Positions 62,201-64,000 of a stretch of DNA of 64,000 nucleotides are shown piece by piece. The notes below the pieces were generated by a model that was given only the letters and a program-made list of their open reading frames with translations, was not told the DNA's origin and searched no databases. Location: contig JAGWSR010000019.1 in NCBI GenBank assembly GCA_028869385.1, positions 1-64,000 on the forward strand, given 5' to 3'. Both the position numbers and the translations under genes were made by a program. Within the stretch, counting starts at the first letter, position 1. Every line of letters starts with the position of its first letter. The stretch is from a bacterium (GTDB taxonomy: Bacteria > Vulcanimicrobiota > Vulcanimicrobiia > Vulcanimicrobiales > Vulcanimicrobiaceae).

Positions 62201-62539
62201 ACGTCGAGTCCCGGTGGGAAGCTCACCAAGCCGAACTTCCTCGCAAACGTCACGGTCGAATACTCGCCGCCGAAGGGCAACTACAAGCTCGGATTCGACG
62301 TCGAGAATATCTTCAACAAATACTACGCTCCGAACGGAACGTTCCTGAACGATCGCTATCAGCCGATCGCGACGGGCATCGCCGGTCCGCTTACGGGATC
62401 GAGCTATCAGCCCACCGATTATCAGGTTCCGTTCGCGAATCCGCAGTATGCGAGTGCGTACGGAGGCAACGGGGTGTTCGCGAACTTCCCGAACTCGCAA
62501 GGCCGTGCGTACTACTTCTACTACTCGGTCCGGATCTAG
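59243..62539 (+). CDS. TonB-dependent receptor with CarboxypepD-reg-like N-terminus
   Basis: 1098 residues. Signal peptide to about residue 36 (PALAG), then a carboxypeptidase-regulatory-like beta-sandwich (IRGTVTDTSGAPLAGVSVTF, FYAVAGVYADTYTG; about 40-115). The plug has YTVNAQQVENLQGTDLNISE and IHGGRENEEGFQFEGIPYTD; an outer-membrane barrel continues to the C-terminus (AYYFYYSVRI). It has long Asn/Pro/Gly-rich extracellular loops with cysteines (CFQSC, NCPFGPGACG). The substrate is unknown. ATG 59243 was chosen by the signal peptide; GGGAG lies 12 bases upstream. The lipoprotein and a third exported protein follow closely. Confidence 0.92.
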   Translation: MELTRVWRRALAAVRTAAAIAAAVACVAGTLAPALAGTTGVIRGTVTDTSGAPLAGVSVTFAAPSGTYKASTDAKGFYAVAGVYADTYTGSFVKAGYDTSEITGVTVFADQAETVNTKLAKSLKTIAKVTARSVASAFQPQQTVDTYTVNAQQVENLQGTDLNISESNLLTSLPGVGYDSSGYPVIHGGRENEEGFQFEGIPYTDAFTNQFVSSLALPGSGIASAQLTPGVGDASVQSGGTGVINLVAKRGTYPGATDAEFRVGGPGFDHVFNGDLSFASPNGTYSDYAAFSGGNSAPRFGTGTNSAQEGWFFQTGLQTDREFLNNFIFRFGKTHNQAIQLFADVAQHQFFQDAGGLGGLCFQSCNPYFQNFYGPIFGLSNAQLSAITPLYPNQTSSTETLAQAGRAAQTYYQPNETFKIGYDWNINPSTFLSADFYSVNSVVTFDFPTAGTNPLGYGDFFLEQGGHSLGGSIKLQKQLNAKNLVQAGYEFRWLHPEYAFNGSGYNFLAYLINSPTVFTPLDFVNPNDPNCPFGPGACGYAYGASPGAAQMTVPFATQNSDLNRRDTSFYLNDKIEVNDKLNLQLGVRYEKADFVGLPTPGLQSDCTFLYNPASAPANPNYNANNPIGPGNCPFTPNFSNITNAMIHPSELEPRIGLAWQLNPNTAIRFTYDRATAFPLLGLVDDRWSLNGYGQFAKLAPFSLLNALLGVPNSAAIPTINGQSATNVTSCGIAPYQVACPNYASELYWASQNLFGVPYQPVLPMVSNNYQITFQHQFTKGALNGVAISIAPWLRHQTNTEATVAQPLLGSNGLPVIKNGQVIFGPASATNLGKEFGDGIDVNITRESRTGLSAQWTMTYVNEFSSVLPTTAGEDFFPSIPYASVLAGNQYRVGFLSPFQTTLGLTYRTKNGWRINPRFSYDVGYPVGNGTLTAAIINGVAVNIPNTNVLPGGAAQSSGLGAGSYVDPLNPGSVFNPNVIASRGNSETSSPGGKLTKPNFLANVTVEYSPPKGNYKLGFDVENIFNKYYAPNGTFLNDRYQPIATGIAGPLTGSSYQPTDYQVPFANPQYASAYGGNGVFANFPNSQGRAYYFYYSVRI

Positions 62540-62549
62540 AGGTGCATAG

Positions 62550-63716
62550 GTGAAACTCACACGAGTCATTGCCGCCGCCTCCGTCGCCGCACTCCTAGCG
62601 GGGTGCGGCGGCGGCGGAAGCAACGGCGGGGCCGTCCCGTCCACGTCGCAAACGAACATCGGCGGGAGCAAACTCCAGATTGCGGTGGGTACCGCGTTCA
62701 ACGCGGCCGACGGTGCGACCGGGTTGAACGTCGTCGCGACCTTCCGTGGTACGAACGGCTTGTCGGCGACGCTCGCCAACACGCCGACGATCACCGGACC
62801 GGCCGGGTTCACGGTGCCTGCCGGTTTCGGAGGCGCCTACGGGCCGGGAAGCGTCGACGAAGGCACCTCGCATATCAGCGCTTCGCCGCAGGTCAACGTG
62901 AACACGGCGGCCGCGAACACGACGCTCGGTGCATTCACCGGCGTGTTCTCGTACGGTCTCGCGCCGCTCAACAGCGATCAGCAAGGCGCCGAAGGCTACT
63001 TCCCCGGCAACCCGAACGCGACGCCCGTCAACGGCTTCGCATCCTCGGCGTACAACTACCTCGCGAACGTCGGCCTCACCGCGCCGTTCTGGGCGCAGCC
63101 CTTCGGTGCGGCGACGCAAGGCACGTATCTCCTCGGTCCGCCGGCCGTGCCGTTCTTCAACGACGGCACGTTCCCGGGAGGCTTCGCGGGATACTCGCCG
63201 GGCTTCACCGCGTTCCAACTGACGCCGGTCGCGGGCACGTACTCGATGAATGCGGTGGTCTCGTCGACCAACGCACCGTCGCAGACGTTCTCGGCGACGA
63301 GTAACGCGCTTGCGAACCTCACGCCGCTTCCGGCGCCGGTCGTTTCGGGCGTTACGGAGAACGGCGGCGGCCTCACCGGCACGGTGACCGTTGGTGCGGG
63401 CGTGCAAGAGACGCTCGTCTTCATCAACGACAGCACGTCGAATTACTTCTACACGGTCGAAGTGACGGGCACGGGCGCGCAGACGTTCACGCTTCCCGCG
63501 CTGCTCGGGCCGTGTGCCGGTAAGGGATGTCAGACGACGTCGTCGGCGACGGCTTCGATCCCCGCGGGCGATGCGTACACCGTCACGGCGATCTCGTTCG
63601 ACTACCCGGCGCTCGAAGATGGACCGCCGGGGAACACCTCGCAGGCGCCGACGCTCGTCGGCGCAACGGGTCAGGCCGATCTCTCGATCGGCGTGCCGGT
63701 TACGGGAACCTACTAG
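62550..63716 (+). CDS. Lipoprotein following the TonB receptor
   Basis: 388 residues. The lipobox LLAGC at about residues 15-19 marks lipid attachment; it is followed by GGGGSNGG and a beta-rich, Ala/Thr/Gly/Asn body without enzymatic motif (ITGPAGFTVPAGFGG, VSSTNAPSQTFSATS, VTENGGGLTGTVTVG). A CAGKGC pair lies near the end. It starts at GTG 62550 with GAGGTG upstream, ten bases after the receptor stop. Its place after a TonB receptor suggests a surface or periplasmic binding partner, as SusD is for SusC, but it shows no SusD sequence features. Confidence 0.85.
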   Translation: MKLTRVIAAASVAALLAGCGGGGSNGGAVPSTSQTNIGGSKLQIAVGTAFNAADGATGLNVVATFRGTNGLSATLANTPTITGPAGFTVPAGFGGAYGPGSVDEGTSHISASPQVNVNTAAANTTLGAFTGVFSYGLAPLNSDQQGAEGYFPGNPNATPVNGFASSAYNYLANVGLTAPFWAQPFGAATQGTYLLGPPAVPFFNDGTFPGGFAGYSPGFTAFQLTPVAGTYSMNAVVSSTNAPSQTFSATSNALANLTPLPAPVVSGVTENGGGLTGTVTVGAGVQETLVFINDSTSNYFYTVEVTGTGAQTFTLPALLGPCAGKGCQTTSSATASIPAGDAYTVTAISFDYPALEDGPPGNTSQAPTLVGATGQADLSIGVPVTGTY

Positions 63717-63726
63717 GACGGCCACA

Positions 63727-64000
63727 ATGGAAAGCACTCGCAAGCAGTTCTTGGCTGCAGCGGGTCTCGTGGGCGCGAGCTTGCTCGCGCCCACGTCCGT
63801 TGAGGCCCAAGCATCCTCGCCGTCGCCCGCGCCGAGCGCGACGCCGGCGCCATCTCCCGCCGCGCAAGCGTTCGCACAACGCATGAAATCCTACGACGCG
63901 TCGCTCAGCGACGCGCAGATCGACGAGATCGCGGCAAACGTCGATCAGCTCTTCGGGCTCGGCAAAGATCTGCGCCCGAAAGGCCACCAACTCGTGAACG
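63727..64000 (+). CDS. Exported protein, N-terminal part only (runs off the window)
   Basis: 91 codons are visible. ESTRKQFLAAAGLVGASLLA gives a signal with an R-K pair before a hydrophobic stretch, somewhat like a Tat signal (S-T-R-K-x-F-L), though the twin arginine is incomplete. A Pro/Ser/Ala spacer follows, then a helix (DASLSDAQIDEIAANVDQLF). The ATG is ten bases after the lipoprotein stop with AGGACGG upstream, so it is the third gene of the receptor operon. No family can be assigned from this fragment. Confidence 0.75.
   Translation, partial: MESTRKQFLAAAGLVGASLLAPTSVEAQASSPSPAPSATPAPSPAAQAFAQRMKSYDASLSDAQIDEIAANVDQLFGLGKDLRPKGHQLVN

Noticed and set aside
59273-62812. 1179-codon frame antisense to the TonB receptor
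   Set aside because: No recognisable domain, Arg-rich, exactly opposite a well-supported outer-membrane receptor.

Overview
The window is 64 kb of high-GC bacterial chromosome with dense gene packing, no rRNA or tRNA genes and no recognisable insertion sequence or prophage. A TonB-dependent receptor, a lipoprotein with a lipobox and many exported proteins point to a diderm cell. Gene content and the style of the receptor/lipoprotein pair suggest an uncultured, soil-type lineage such as Candidatus Eremiobacterota (Vulcanimicrobiota). That placement is inference; no marker in the window settles it.

Layout. 0-6.8 kb: tandem repeat, nadC-nadA (quinolinate branch of NAD synthesis), an MscS channel, a small secreted protein, a PDZ/membrane/GAF protein and an exported alpha/beta hydrolase. 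6.8-9.1 kb: a three-gene operon (two small membrane proteins and an HTH regulator) with a repeated operator-like promoter, then a peroxiredoxin and a thioredoxin-fold protein behind a structured leader. 9.2-15.6 kb: the most unusual region, tfuA - methyltransferase - YcaO - a 97-residue small protein, met tail to tail by a large LuxR-type ATPase regulator. It reads as a TfuA/YcaO peptide- or protein-backbone-modification (probably thioamidation) locus. 15.6-26.3 kb: OPT transporter, flavodoxin/SRPBCC-like fusion, Mg2+ P-type ATPase, diguanylate cyclase, methyltransferase, HAF-type secreted protein. 26-35 kb: comEC, sugar epimerase, leuS, comEA, acyl-CoA synthetase, PadR regulator. 35-44 kb: tandem S10 peptidases, a sortilin-like propeller protein, VapBC, TPM-domain protein. 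43-47 kb: housekeeping operon tsaE-tsaB-rimI-yqeK-rsfS. 47-59 kb: gyrA, trxA, selA-selB, adenine/adenosine deaminase, RMD1/DUF155 protein, yceI, clpB. 59-64 kb: TonB receptor, lipoprotein and the start of a third exported protein.

Genes are often coupled by 4-base ATGA/GTGA overlaps, and convergent neighbours repeatedly overlap at their stop codons. Many very long open frames lie antisense to real genes because of the GC content and were ignored. Selenocysteine insertion factors are encoded here, but no selenoprotein, selC or selD was seen. The strongest leads for new biology are the TfuA/YcaO locus with its candidate substrate, the operator array with an apparently leaderless promoter at 7.8 kb, the structured leader of the peroxiredoxin gene, an apparent ATC start for rsfS and a perfect inverted repeat covering the start of the sortilin-like gene.
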